In this document: positions 38,693 through 50,500 of the stretch, piece after piece
Layout of the letters: the number at the start of each line of letters is the position of its first letter
Numbering within the stretch: the first letter of the stretch is position 1
Source of the DNA: Turbatrix aceti
Lineage: Eukaryota > Nematoda > Chromadorea > Rhabditida > Panagrolaimidae
Assembly (NCBI GenBank): GCA_963969345.1
Contig: OZ017770.1
Span: 7,325,246-7,389,245 of the forward strand
Direction of reading: 5' to 3'
Length of the DNA stretch: 64,000 nucleotides
Notes under the pieces: model-generated
The model's input: only the letters and a program-made list of their open reading frames with translations
The model's database searches: none
What the model was told of the DNA's origin: nothing
Made by a program: the position numbers and the translations under genes

Positions 38693-39340
38693 TAATCCCG
38701 TCTTTCTTTTTGATGGACTAGCATTTTCTCCTGCCCTTCGTCTTCATCCACGCACGCTCGCACGCATGCGCAAGTCAATCGAAAGCCACCACTCGCTTTC
38801 GTACTTCAATTTCTTTCACCGGCATTTCCCACAACCTCGCTTTGTCTTGAAGGACCTCACCTCATCTTGGTAATCATCTGCGAATCGATTCATGTATCGT
38901 AACAAAAATCAAAAGTGTGCTCATAACCTTTTATCTCGGATGTCATTTATGGTGCTATTTCTTAAATCTTTTTGATATCCTCTACTCACAATATTTTTGT
39001 ACATACTAATTTTATTTTTGTTTGTTTGTTTGCCTTTGTTTCCTCGTTCGGTGGTAATTGTTGTTGCTCACAGCCTCTTGGCAAAGGACAAATGATTTCC
39101 CATTCAGTTACCACGTTGTCATAATTGTTAAATTATTTTGTATTACCCTTTCCCTTGTGTGGTGCCAATGCGCAATCTCTTATACATGATCGCTACTACG
39201 TAAACACATCAGATTTTTTTTTTGCAAATTTTTCATTGTTTGACGGAATAAATCATTCACACCGTAATTCTGCTGTGGTTGTCATTCGTTTTTTGACGAC
39301 AGTTATTTTTCCATTTCTTTAAGCCTTTGAATACGCGAAC
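38693..39340 (+). other. 3' untranslated region of the PDZ-GEF gene and short spacer
   Basis: T-rich plus strand with no coding region and an AATAAA at 39247-39252, followed about 90 bases later by the next start codon. The genes are on the same strand and closely spaced. An acceptor-like TTTCTTTAAG lies 17 bases before the 39341 ATG. Confidence 0.5.
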
Positions 39341-40007
39341 ATGTCAACTCCAGCTCAGAACAATATGGCTCTTCGTCGTTTGGACGTGCTTCGCAGTGCC
39401 CTGCTTGTCTGTGATCTCCAGAAGGGCTTCGCCAATAACATTAGCCACTTCCCCGAGATTGTCAGCAACACGCAGCGTCTGATCAAGGCTTCGACTACTC
39501 TGCAGATTCCGATCATCGCCACCGAGCAGAATCCTTCTCGTCTCCAGCCCACTGTCGATGAGCTGGGACTCAAGGAGCTCAACGTCCAGGCTCATCCCAA
39601 GATGCGCTTTTCCATGTACATCGACCCCGTCCGCAAGGAACTCGAACAGAAGAAGATCAAGGACATTCTGCTCGTTGGCATCGAAACCCAGGCTTGCATC
39701 TTCCAGTCGTGCATCGATTTTCTCGAAGCCGGCTTGAACACGTATGTTGTCGTCGATGCCGTCTCTTCTCGTACGCCTACCGATCGGTGAGTTGGCTTTT
39801 ATCTGAACGTGGGATAACTTTGGATTGCATATTTTTAGCATTGTCGCCCTTCAAGCCCTGCGCTCTGCCGGAATCCCCCTGATCACCACCGAGACGGCCA
39901 TTCTGCTTCTGCTTGGCGGCGCCGATCACCCCAAGTTCAAGGAGGTCGCAAAGCTCATCCGCGAGCCGTCTGCCGATACCGGTCTTCTTTCTCATCTCAC
40001 CATTTAG
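39341..40007 (+). CDS. Isochorismatase-domain hydrolase (ISOC1/2-like)
   Basis: Cysteine-hydrolase-fold protein of unknown physiological substrate. Two exons, 39341-39786 and 39839-40007, joined at an Arg codon, give about 204 residues, the normal size for animal ISOC proteins. The catalytic triad can be read as Asp in LLVCDLQKGFA, Lys in LGLKEL or AHPKMRFSM, and Cys in GIETQACIFQS. The GIETQACI motif with the following helix and DAVSSRTPTDR is diagnostic. There is no signal or targeting sequence. Codon use in exon 1 is markedly C-ending compared with neighbouring genes, suggesting strong expression. Confidence 0.92.
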
Positions 40008-40590
40008 CTACGCAAGCGATGTCGGAGGTCTGGTGATGTACTTTTTTTTATCCAGCACTCCTTACCTCTTAGGAATGTATAATAAGGTATTTTTTTGAGT
40101 TTACGGATAAATTATAGCCTTACGAAAAAGTTTGAAATATGCATTTGATTTTTCATAATTAGTAGCATTTTTTTAAATTACGATACAACAGGGCCGCGGT
40201 CGTCGATTTTTCACACGCAGCGCATTGTTTATGCTTCCAATTGATAACAATTCCTGAAATTCGAGCGAACAATCTCAAAAGTTTGTTTTGTGATTTTGGC
40301 GCCTTTGTTTGTCTGCGTAGGCTGTGAAAACAGTGTTTCATTTCTGCTAGCATTTTTTTTTGCAGACGAAAGCAAAACAGAATCTGAACATTGATGAACT
40401 GTGAACATGAAAAAAACTCTTCAAAGATACATATGTACATACTGTAAACGTTTATTAAGGGTAGGCCAAACAGGGTTTTACAAAGGCTATACACCTCTCT
40501 GTTTCACGTGTTTTCTACACTATATACAAGCAATCACACGTAGTTACAACATGCGCTTACAAAGACCCGCGTGGCGTAGTCAGCCTATGT
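40008..40590. other. Convergent 3' spacer, no gene seen
   Basis: AT-rich spacer between the isochorismatase and QSOX stop codons. It contains a reverse-strand polyadenylation signal TTTATT at 40451-40456 for QSOX. Confidence 0.55.
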
Positions 40591-42837
40591 TCAGTGATGC
40601 GCAGTTGTCGAAGAAGCGGCATGCGTCCAGTGGTAGGGTCTGATGTTACCGTAGTAGCGCAGAAGGAAGTTGCGGACCTGCCGACGACTAAAGTGTCCTC
40701 CCGAATGACACGTGGGACAGAGGAATACCGGGGGGAACTGGAACTTGGTAAACTGTGGATCTTCCGTGATGTCTCCGTGCAGACGGTTGTTAACAATGTT
40801 ATGCGCTCTCCAGAGATACATGATCATGTCATGGCTGTGACGAACACGGCGCTCATTCATCGGGAAGAGACGCGTTGTCATTTCCATGAAGTGGTTCTTG
40901 CAGTCTTGACAGCCGAAGAATGAGTTCACCCATCCCTGGATTGCTTTGAGCGGCTTGAGAGGAGCTACTTTTTTGCCTGCAAAAAAAAAGTGAAAGCGAT
41001 CGTGTAATCTGTTTGTTTGCGTGTCCACTAGACTCACTCTTAATCGTATTCATGTAGGTATGTACAGTCAGTGTGTGGAACGTCGTCCAGAGACCGCACG
41101 TATAGCCACGGAACTGAGGAAGTGTTCCCGTGCAGTGCTGCCAGGTAGCGTTCGTCGGAAAAGGATTTCCGTATAAGCGCTAAAAACGTTTTCAAAATAG
41201 AATACGATTATTAGCTTGCTTTTGTTCACCTCAATGCTTTCGAACTGATTGCGCCATTCGACAGGATCCACGCTTCCGGACTTTTTGTCCAGATACTGCC
41301 GCATGTGGGCGAAGACCATTTTGGCCCGTTCGGATCTTTTGAGCACCTAAACAATTTGTTTGTTTATATTTTTCTGATTTTTCGGGCGGACTAACCAGAG
41401 AACTGGCCTGACGGGAACTGCGTCTGCGTTTTTGGCTGTTTAGAAATGTTACCGTTGGGAAGTGCTAAAAAAGTTCAAGCTGTCTGGTGTAATTGAAGGC
41501 GGGTAGCTTACGTCAGACAACAGCGAAACAAAACGATGAAGACTCGTAAAATCTGGTCCCGTGATCTGTGTAGTGGTTCTGAGAATTTCGTCGTAAAGTG
41601 CCATTCTCATTGCCTTGAGCATGTCTGTTTCGGATGCAAAATACATGCCTGCACATCGTTCTCCGTCTTTATTGCAGTTGATGACGTCAATCTTTGGCGG
41701 AGCGGGGGTGGTCACGGTCGGGATTGTGAATGTGATGGATTGGCCAGGTTGTGTACGACTAATTACATCCTGGAGCGTTGTTGTCATGTACCTGCAAAAC
41801 ACCTGTCTACTTGTGACTCATTATTTCCGGATACTTACGGTCCCATAAAAACAGCTTGTTGATCCCCGCGTTTAAACATTGCGACATAGGGGAAGGTGGT
41901 GATTTGAAGCATCGCGACAAGTGGTGTCGACGAGAGTGCACGTCGAGCACCCACGGTAGCGCGGAAGGGGAACATGTTGAGGATGAACTGAAAAAAAAAT
42001 TCGTTGACACATTGTCAATGACTCGTCGACGGTTACCTCAGTGCCGGCACCGTCATAGTGCTCGAAAATAATGACTAAGTAGTTTGCAGTAGGAGAGACC
42101 CCTGCCCAGAGGTCTACAAACTTTGTCGTGCTGAAGAGTTTCAAAGTGAACAAAAATCTTTGGTCTTTTTAATTTTTTACCCGGTAACGTCAAGGTAGAA
42201 AAAGTTGGGCCAGTCGGGATAAGGCATGCGACTGTACTCATTGAGGATCTTGCTTGTAAGCTGATCTCTCAGGTTGACACCTGAATGCATGGGCTCCAGC
42301 TGGATGCCGTCTGCGTAGTTTGAGGCATGTCGAGGGAAGTACTAAAAAAAAGCATGCACGCTACGTCGTTGATGGCTCGTAAAAAAAGGAATTTACCTTT
42401 ATCATTGGAAAGTATGCAACGTTGTTGTCTCGGCAGACCTGGGCGTTAAAGGCGTCAGCGCAGTTTATAGCCGCGACCCGGGACACCTCGTTCCATGTTG
42501 CTGTCAAGCCAGCGAACTCCCGATAGAAGGGCACAAACGCACGACAGTGCCCGCACCTGGAATTTTTAAAATTTATTTTTTGATCCAAAATATTAGAAAC
42601 TCACCAATCGGCGTAGAATTCAACGACAAAGGCAGTTTTCTTGGTGGGATCAAAAACAGTGTCGACGAACGTCGATTGATCAAGGTGCATGATGGGCTCT
42701 CCTCCGGGCTGGTACAGAAGGGGATTTGCACCCTGGGGCACGTACGTCATGGATGATAGGGAACCATGGCATACCGGTACCAGGGATGTCACCACGATCA
42801 GTGCTAGGGCGTATAAGTCGCATTGACGGGTACCCAT
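40591..42837 (-). CDS. qsox: Quiescin sulfhydryl oxidase (QSOX)
   Basis: Makes disulfides in secreted proteins using FAD and oxygen, in the ER/Golgi or outside the cell. The start is MGTRQCDLYALALIVVTSLV, a signal peptide. The thioredoxin domain has YADW joined across an intron to CGHCRAFVPFY, with the cis-proline in VAYFPMIK. A second redox-inactive thioredoxin-like segment and a helical linker follow (VDPVEWRNQFE). The Erv/ALR domain has YTCGLWTTFHTL, FFGCQDCKNHF (active CxxC), the FAD-binding HSHDMIMYLWRAHNIVN and a terminal CPTCH. The gene has about ten short exons. The protein ends about 40 residues after CPTCH (TAHH) with no membrane helix, so this form would be soluble. An acceptor motif GTTGTTTCAG lies some 45 bases before the ATG. 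Confidence 0.93.
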
Positions 42838-45800
42838 CGGGCTGATTGTTGTCAGAGTTCACTGAGCTTGACGGCACGCCGCTGAAACAACTTTTCTGAT
42901 TGTTCGAGTGCTAGGAGAAGCTTTAAATACTACGCGGTATTTTGGGGTTGGGCGTGGAACAACAAAATAACGTGAGGCCGGGCGATAAGAACACCACAAT
43001 AACGAAGCAATCATTGTTTTTGAACGAACGTAGCTTGTCATTTGGCGGATAGACTGGGTCACGTCGTTTGCTAAAACCCCGCCGGATAACTTCAGGAAAA
43101 TGACACTTGGCCCGTGTTCTACCGAGGAGGGAAAAACACAGGTTACAGGCTGGCTGCGTAGCACTCGACGAGGTGTACTGCCAAAGCACTGAGTCTCCGT
43201 CCTATTCATTTGATATGTAGTAAAATGGGATGTCTAGATAGGTTTAAAGCCACAACAGGCGGGGTTAACAAAAAAAACTATCGGAAATGTAAACATGTAA
43301 TTGGCCAAGATGCAAGCGACAATATTCTGGGAACTGAAAGACGATCTAAGAGGTGCACACGAGAGACACTGTGCGACTTTGGTCAGTAGTCGTTTTTGTT
43401 GACACAGAAATATATGCAAGCCGTGATCAGTACGTGAACAATGACAAAGCTACCTGAAAAAAAAGACCATTACCTGTATCCGACGCTCGAAAAAAATATA
43501 TTGAGATGAAGAACAGTTGCAGTTACGATCCTTGAGAATTTATTGTTGATTGCCGGGTTGTTTGCAAGCAAGAATGTATTTATTTAAAGTTTATCTAATA
43601 GTTTTAGTGTGAACGCTCTTCCCGACAATAAAGCACAGAACAAACAACTACCTAATTTGCACGTGGGCGCCAGGGTGTCCTGCAAACCCACTCAAATTCT
43701 TAAAATCGAACTCCTTCTTTGTTTTTTGTCTCTTATTCAAATATTGATTGCTAAGCCAGCGCAGAACTTTCCGAACCTTTGTGTTTATTGATGACAGCCA
43801 TACAAAAGGCCAAAACCGAATCCGGAATGCTTCTGTGAGCATCGTGTTCTGTTCGTCGCTTTTATCACGTACTACAATGACGATTGTTGGACTGACATGA
43901 ACGAAAAAAAAATGTATCATAGAATCAGTCAGATGCCATGCAAATAATATCACTCATATTCACGCAAAAAAATGACAAAGACAAAAAAAATCTTGCCGTC
44001 ATGGTAGGCACAGCTGAGATTAATGGGGCGGGGGCCTTTGATTTTTTTTCAATAAAAAAAAACAACAGAAAAACTTGATGGGTTCATATCATTTTTTTTC
44101 GTTTTCTATATTCGAAAATCGCAGAACAGGGATTTTGATTGAAGCTACGATGCTGCAAAGAAATTATTATTGTACCTGTAAGCACCTGGTGTTTTTTATT
44201 TAAATAGATGAAAAGCAAATACTTTTTCTTTTTCTTTTTTTTGCTACACAAAACAATTAAAAATCCGACCTTTGATTTAAAACTATGATACCGAGCCCAT
44301 TCAAAAAAAGAGTGCTACTTGACTAGAGTTTACGTCAAACAGAACAAAAAAAATTTGATCTCAATACACAAGGTGTCAAAAAGTCTCATGAATGCGGATA
44401 AAAAGACAGTTTTAGTAGGTGAAGAGGATGGCGCACGACAACTTTTAATTTTCATCAAATGTATTTTGTATTTAACTCTGTATTTTATTTTATCTTATTT
44501 ACAACTTTATTGAGGGTTACCCTCATCGACACGCCCCTATTGTCATTGTCGGACCTCTTGAGCATGTTTTTTTGTGAGCAAAAATCGAAACACTTTTTTC
44601 GACTACTAGGCGCCAATGCGGTGTCTAGGATCTGACGAGTCGGTGCGCGGATAACTTTTACGGAGGAAGCGGGACACCTCTTTAAACAATCTCGCGCTTG
44701 GCGCCGAAAAGCTAACGAAAATATCTTTTCTCATGCAAAGTGAAGTTCCCTTTCCTCTGCAAAAACGCAAAACTTTGGAGGCTCCTGCGTGACTTGGTAT
44801 TTGTGGGAATTCCATGAAGTTGGCGGAAACAATAAACGATCGCTCGCGTGCAAAAGTTTCTACGAAATGATACTTTCAAGTGGATGTATAAAATCAGGAA
44901 GCAAACACAATCAGCTGACTTGTCGAAAGCGAAGATGTAAACACAATACAAAGGTTAACGACCCTATTGTTCACTTTTGTTTTTTGTACAAAGCAGGGAA
45001 AAGCTGCAGCAATATTAGCGAAATGTTATTTAGTATTTGTCGTACTTCACTCAACAAATGGGTTCGCGAACACACAAATTGGTAACTACCAGCAGTATGA
45101 AGGGTCTCAAACAACAACAACAACTATAAAAAAAGTAATAATAACAGAAAAACAAGGTTTCAGGGCCCTATTTGAGGGACATGGGGGGATAAAAGTAAAA
45201 GGCAGGATTTCAGAGGATCAGGATCATGACAAGCGAGGGGTTAGTTGACGTCGGTCGACTCAGACGTAGTAAAACACGGAAATCTAGATCCTACCCGTCT
45301 TCAACCCCAAAACTCACTTTTAAAAACTAGATATCACGCAACCCTCGTCGCAACTGAACGCATCTCTGGAGGTTGTTTTTGGCTATTATCTTGTCAGGGT
45401 CTGTTCTACGGACTTCAGCAATGTCAGTCGGACCGACCTCGGAACTTTTTCCATCAAAACAACCAGCGTACTAAAGGCAATGTCGCCTGAGAATTAATGA
45501 TCACGACCGTTCGTTTTTTTTCAACCAGTGTTCTTCACTTCCGGGCAAGTGCAATACCGAATTCTAGTCATGTCAGACATTTGTAAAATTATTGTGTACA
45601 AACTCGTCTAAAGATTAACCAACGTACTTCGCACAGCCAGCTCTTATACATAGTACCATCGTCGCGGCATCGACATCGATGAAATGAATACGACAGAGTC
45701 AAGTATTGTTGTCAAGTATGAGTTCGAATTGTTGGTAAAAAAAATACCACATGCACGCTTTTCAAACAACAGTGTAATAAAAAAAGTGGATTTTAGTTTG

Positions 45801-46336
45801 AGGCAATGACCTCTCACAAACTTGAAGTTTTATAGGATAAGGGCGAACTAAAATTTGTAAACCGGTTTTGGCAAGCAACCAGAAAATCACTGATAAGCCT
45901 GCGGTACGCTTTGACGCGTTACGCATGTTAACCCGTGGCTCGTAACCAACCGTTGGCTTCGACAACCAATCAAGGATGATAAAAGGTGTAGCTTTAAAAG
46001 TTCAGATCCCATCACACTCATATATCCTGCAACTGGGGCGTCGAAACCGGATTTGACTCATTTGTATAAGGAGAAGAACGCTAATTGCTTTATCAACATT
46101 TTGAGAGTAGCAATTAGAAAGCCCAGGTGATAGAGAACATCGATGCAGGTGTAAGCGATGCGCAGACATCCAGTTTCTTGAAAAATGAACACTGGGGATT
46201 GGTAGGTACGCTGCACAAACACTACGTACGTGCAAGAATATCGGGATGTTGGATATCTCACTTTTTTATTATACTCGACGCAACGTATAAACATTATTGA
46301 TTAGCTATTACCTCTCTGCCGTTATTCAAATTATAG
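42838..46336. other. Intergenic region of about 3.5 kb
   Basis: No gene supported. Short open frames on both strands lack domains, signal peptides or paired splice sites. Long A runs in 43900-44350. A reverse-strand polyadenylation signal TTTATT at 46265-46270 belongs to the next gene. Confidence 0.45.
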
Positions 46337-46823
46337 TTAAACCGAAACAAAGCCGATTTCGTCTTCGATACCCTTGCGGAAATGGAAGCTCTTGACGTTG
46401 AACGCGCTGTGGGGGAAGGAGTTGTGGATGACGACGGTCACGTTGTTGTACGTTGGACATTGCGATTGTTCGATATTCTTGCAGCAGTGGTAGTCAACCT
46501 GATTATGCCAACAACAGATGCTAGAGGGATCGCTCTGAATGCGGAAAAGAGTAATCTCAAAAACTTGCGCAATCAAAGTCTTACTTGATCGTCAAGGGCG
46601 TTGAGGCAGAGATTTGTCTGGTGAGGCAGACATTTCCGCGGCTCGCCATCGGGTCGGAGAAGCGGCGTTGACCCTTTAGGGCAGGGGAGAATCTTCATAC
46701 GAGGCGCCGGTCCGCATAGGGCACTTTCTGTAAAAAATATAAATTATTTATTGGGTTCCATGGCATTTTGTACTTACCAATAGCAATCAGGGCAACCAAA
46801 CAGAAAACACCACATTTCCGCAT
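46337..46823 (-). CDS. Small secreted cysteine-rich protein (lustrin-cysteine-like)
   Basis: Predicted secreted protein of 128 residues. Exons 46778-46823, 46585-46727 and 46337-46534 sum to 387 bases in frame. The signal peptide is MRKCGVFCLVALIAIESALC. The cysteine-rich domain has CPKGSTPLLRPDGEPRKCLP, then NLCLNALDDQ, then ICCWHNQVDYHCCKN, resembling lustrin-cysteine or EB-type domains. A C-terminal extension (SAFNVKSFHFRKGIEDE) lacks cysteines. It shares plan, exon number and domain type with the gene at 29246-29648, but the two are too diverged to be recent copies. Function unknown. Confidence 0.72.
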
Positions 46824-47594
46824 TTTTTTCTTTTTAAAATTTATCGACGACTGTCAGGTTTAGAAAAACTGTCTACCTTGGAGAGCAGAAAGAGAATATG
46901 GAGCACTTACGGATACGTACAACGCCAAAATTAAAACAATGAAGAGCGACGTTATAAAACAATCAAAATTTGGGTTACCTGGGCGGGAATGAAATCCGTC
47001 CTGTTGAATCAAACCTGATCGGAACAATGGAAATCCCAAGCGTATCATTGACATCTCCTGTTGCGTAGTAATCAGTGCTCCGTTATTTAAAAATGAAAAT
47101 GATATCTCTGCTAAAAGGGAAAGTTTGCATGCGCCATATCTTTTTCCAGGAATTTTCACTTTTCTCCGATCCATATCCCCGCCTGCCCATCATCGCGCTT
47201 TTTTTTTAAAAACAAGTTTTGTTTTGCTGAGCCTTGGCTTTTCTTCCTACTATCACGTCATCCGTCAAAAAAGCTGTCAAACGGCGAAAGAAGATAATTG
47301 CAACCATGGAAACGGCATGATCACTTTAGCACAGTGTACCTAGGAGATGCCAACACCTCAGCGACGACGTCACAAAGCACAGTCCGACCACCGCATCTCA
47401 CTTTTGTTTACGGGGTAAGAGGCAAAAAATGGCATGTTTGTCTGGACGGTTTTTTTTCAAGATATTGGAATATAAGTTTTTTATTTCTCTTATTAACCAG
47501 CAATTAATAATAAATTAATGATAACTAACCACTGAGTAATGGTGAAATAAATAAATAAATAATAAATAATAATAAATTATACAGTTTCGACTGC
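46824..47594. other. Intergenic region
   Basis: No gene supported. It contains a short AAAT/AAT microsatellite around 47545-47578 and a reverse-strand polyadenylation signal TTTATT at 47480-47485 for the GABA-B receptor gene. Confidence 0.5.
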
Positions 47595-50500
47595 TCAAAG
47601 CATTGTTGTCGGCTCTGTGGGGTCCAACCATGGCCATCCATCGTGTTTGCGACGCACCATGGTCGTAGTAAATCCTAAAAAAAAGTTACACATAAGGCAA
47701 CATATTTTATGATAATATATGCCAACCTGTATTTTTTGCACCGGAATTGTCAGACGAAAGCCTAAAAAAACTTTGTTTTTAGCGTTTATGTGTGCTTCTT
47801 TCCATCTGGCATGGTTGAAAAATATACGTCTTTTTTCGAAATTAATAAAAGTTACACTCTAGCAGCGCTAAGCCGGTGCTAGTTCCCCTTAAAAGGTGAA
47901 TTAGCATTGTTTGCGCTATTCGTGTTAAACACGCACTCTCCCCATCTGACAAAGCAAAAATATTGTATCCAATTTCGGCGTCCTCCTGCGGGCGCCATAT
48001 TTGTGTATTTTGATGTTATGTCGCGTTAACTCTGAGCCTTGTGTTTTCTACTTTGTCTATTTTTTTTCACTCAATCTCTTGGATGTCAACTTTGTTAATC
48101 ACTTGCTTTGCAAGAACAAAAAAAACTCACTCAGTAAGCAAGAGCGGCTCGCTGCTGTTGCAGTGGTTTTCATCACTTTCTTCGATGACAAACGGTACTG
48201 AAACTTCATCGACGCTATCTTCGTTTGTTTCAGTTATTAGGGAAGACGGCATTGGAACCTGACTCGGGCTGCTGTCTCCCAGTATTGCACTCGTCGAGCT
48301 CCGTGGAGCACTGAACGAAGTCATTTGTGCTTTTACACAGCACAAATTCCGAGTTCCTGAAACATACGCTATAACAATGCTTCGGCTCTCTGCAATTTTA
48401 TACGTATTGTTATTTTTTCTATTAATTTTTAAACAACTTGCACTGGCGTTAAGATGTTATGACTCAAACACTTATCATCCTAGAAACTCGGTTGAATGCG
48501 ACCCAGACTCGGTAATTTTTTTTTACCACCAATTCTTGCCCAAGTCCATGCCCGCTAATTCAATTCCAATCACTGACACATTAACACTTTTAGAAATGCT
48601 ACAGTGAGTACTATTCGATTAAACGGGAAAGCGGCAACTCTCTATTACACCGCTTTGACAGATTCTGCGTCCATGAAAACCACTGCGCTCACAGAGGCAT
48701 CAAAGAAGCATGCGTATCACTCGACGAACTGGATAGCGTCGTCAGGCGGACATTTAAAAAAAAGCTTGCCCATCTTAGACACAGATTTGAAAATTTGAAG
48801 CATACGAGGTTTTGCTGTTGTTCGACAGACGAATGCAATTCGTTATCTCCCAGAGAAGTTTATCATCTCTTTAATATTACCACGTTCTCTTCGGCTATAT
48901 CCTCACTGCACTGCCCGCATTGGCTATTAATCTTGTGTGTATCATTAACCCTCAATGCTCCTTACCTTTTTGGTCTCTGACGGTTTCACCAAGCAGTCTC
49001 AAGCGTTCCAAGAGATCCCAAAGCTCCGCAGATTTCTGAAACCTTGTTTGTTTTAATCCCAGGTCTTTTTTTCATTTTTCAATAACACTTACAGCAACCA
49101 AAATTTGGTGTAGTTTTAGGTTTTCTTCTTCTATACGGCATATTTTTTCTTTAATCCCTTCGACAATTCTGCAACGGACAGAGAAAAAAAAATTTCATTT
49201 CTCGTTTGTATTTGTCACTTACACTGATAACTGCCTCTGTAAATTGTCCGCTCCATTTTTTCCGACCACCGACTTCATCATGCCTTTGCGGTAGCGTTGT
49301 TGCTCCGTTCCACGAGGTGTTCTGACAAGCTCAATGATCTGCAATCCATTGTTATTCTGCCTGTGCAATAAAAATGTTTTGAATGCGTCATTACCTTCGG
49401 AACAAAGACGAGACACAGGGTTGCAGTAGTACAGAAGATGATGAAGAAGCAGGTAAGCCCGTAAGCTTCATTGACCTTTTCCTGCAGGATAAAGGCAAGT
49501 GGCAGACCGATTATACAAATCACAACAACGTTGTACACACTCAGGCCGATGTATTTGGAGTCGTTGAGAGCAGGCACGTTGACGGCTCTCGTCTCCCAGG
49601 CTAGGAAGCATCCGAAGATCTTAAAAAGATTAAAAAACAATAATTATACGTGTATAAACAGATTATCCAACCATAAGCATGCCCTTGATTATGTAAAACA
49701 CGACTTGGAAGTAGACTGAATAGTCGCTTTTGCACCTTTCTAACTCAGGAATGACGAGAATGTTTTCCATTTGCTATAAACAGAACAGTGGCTGTCAGAT
49801 AACCTCGCTTCAATATTTCTTCTAGCTCACCAGTTTTTCATGATCCGTGATTGAGTACCGGAAAGGCGAGACAAATGCCCATAGACAGAGCGTGACGGCG
49901 TCTACTGTCATTAAGAGTGCCACAATCATGAGCAACTGGTAGTCTTTGATTGCTTTTTTGTCTTTTCTTATGTTCGTAAAAATTGAGTGGACGCGCCACG
50001 TTTTGGAAAACATGGAGCCGAAGGCAAGTGTAAATGCGACACTAAGCACCCATGTCTTAGCCTAAATTTGTCATTTTTTGGCGCGATTATTGTTCTTTCG
50101 CACGCAAACGACTCACGTAGCACATTTTTTCAAAAATAGCAGGCGAGACAAGCCTCGTATCAATTCCCAGCAGAAATACGGAAATGTAAGCAAACATGCA
50201 GCCTGCTATGATCAGATTATTCATGTTTGGACTCGACATTTTAATGAACCTAAAATTTTAATGCCATTCAAAATCTGAAAACCATAACAAAAAAAACTAA
50301 CCTGTGATTTCTGTATTTCAAGTTGAAGAAAAGAAAGAATAAAGCGAGGAGAATGCCAATGACCGAAAAAGAACACATGATAACGACGAGATAATAGCTG
50401 ATGTACTGCCGCTCCCGAATGACAACTGTCGCATCCAGCGGAGGCACCCAGCTCTGCAGGGGCTTGACTGTGAAGCGATCATCGGTGTTGTCGTAGAATC

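Noticed and set aside
44789..45248. Overlapping 93-98 codon frames, one with a faint helix-turn-helix look
   Set aside because: Too short and without transposase residues or inverted ends; no paired splice sites.
46860..47174. 104-codon minus-strand frame with a hydrophobic stretch
   Set aside because: Polar start, no signal or domain, and no splice link to the neighbouring secreted gene.
47545..47578. AAAT/AAT microsatellite
   Set aside because: Ordinary simple repeat in 3' flanking DNA.
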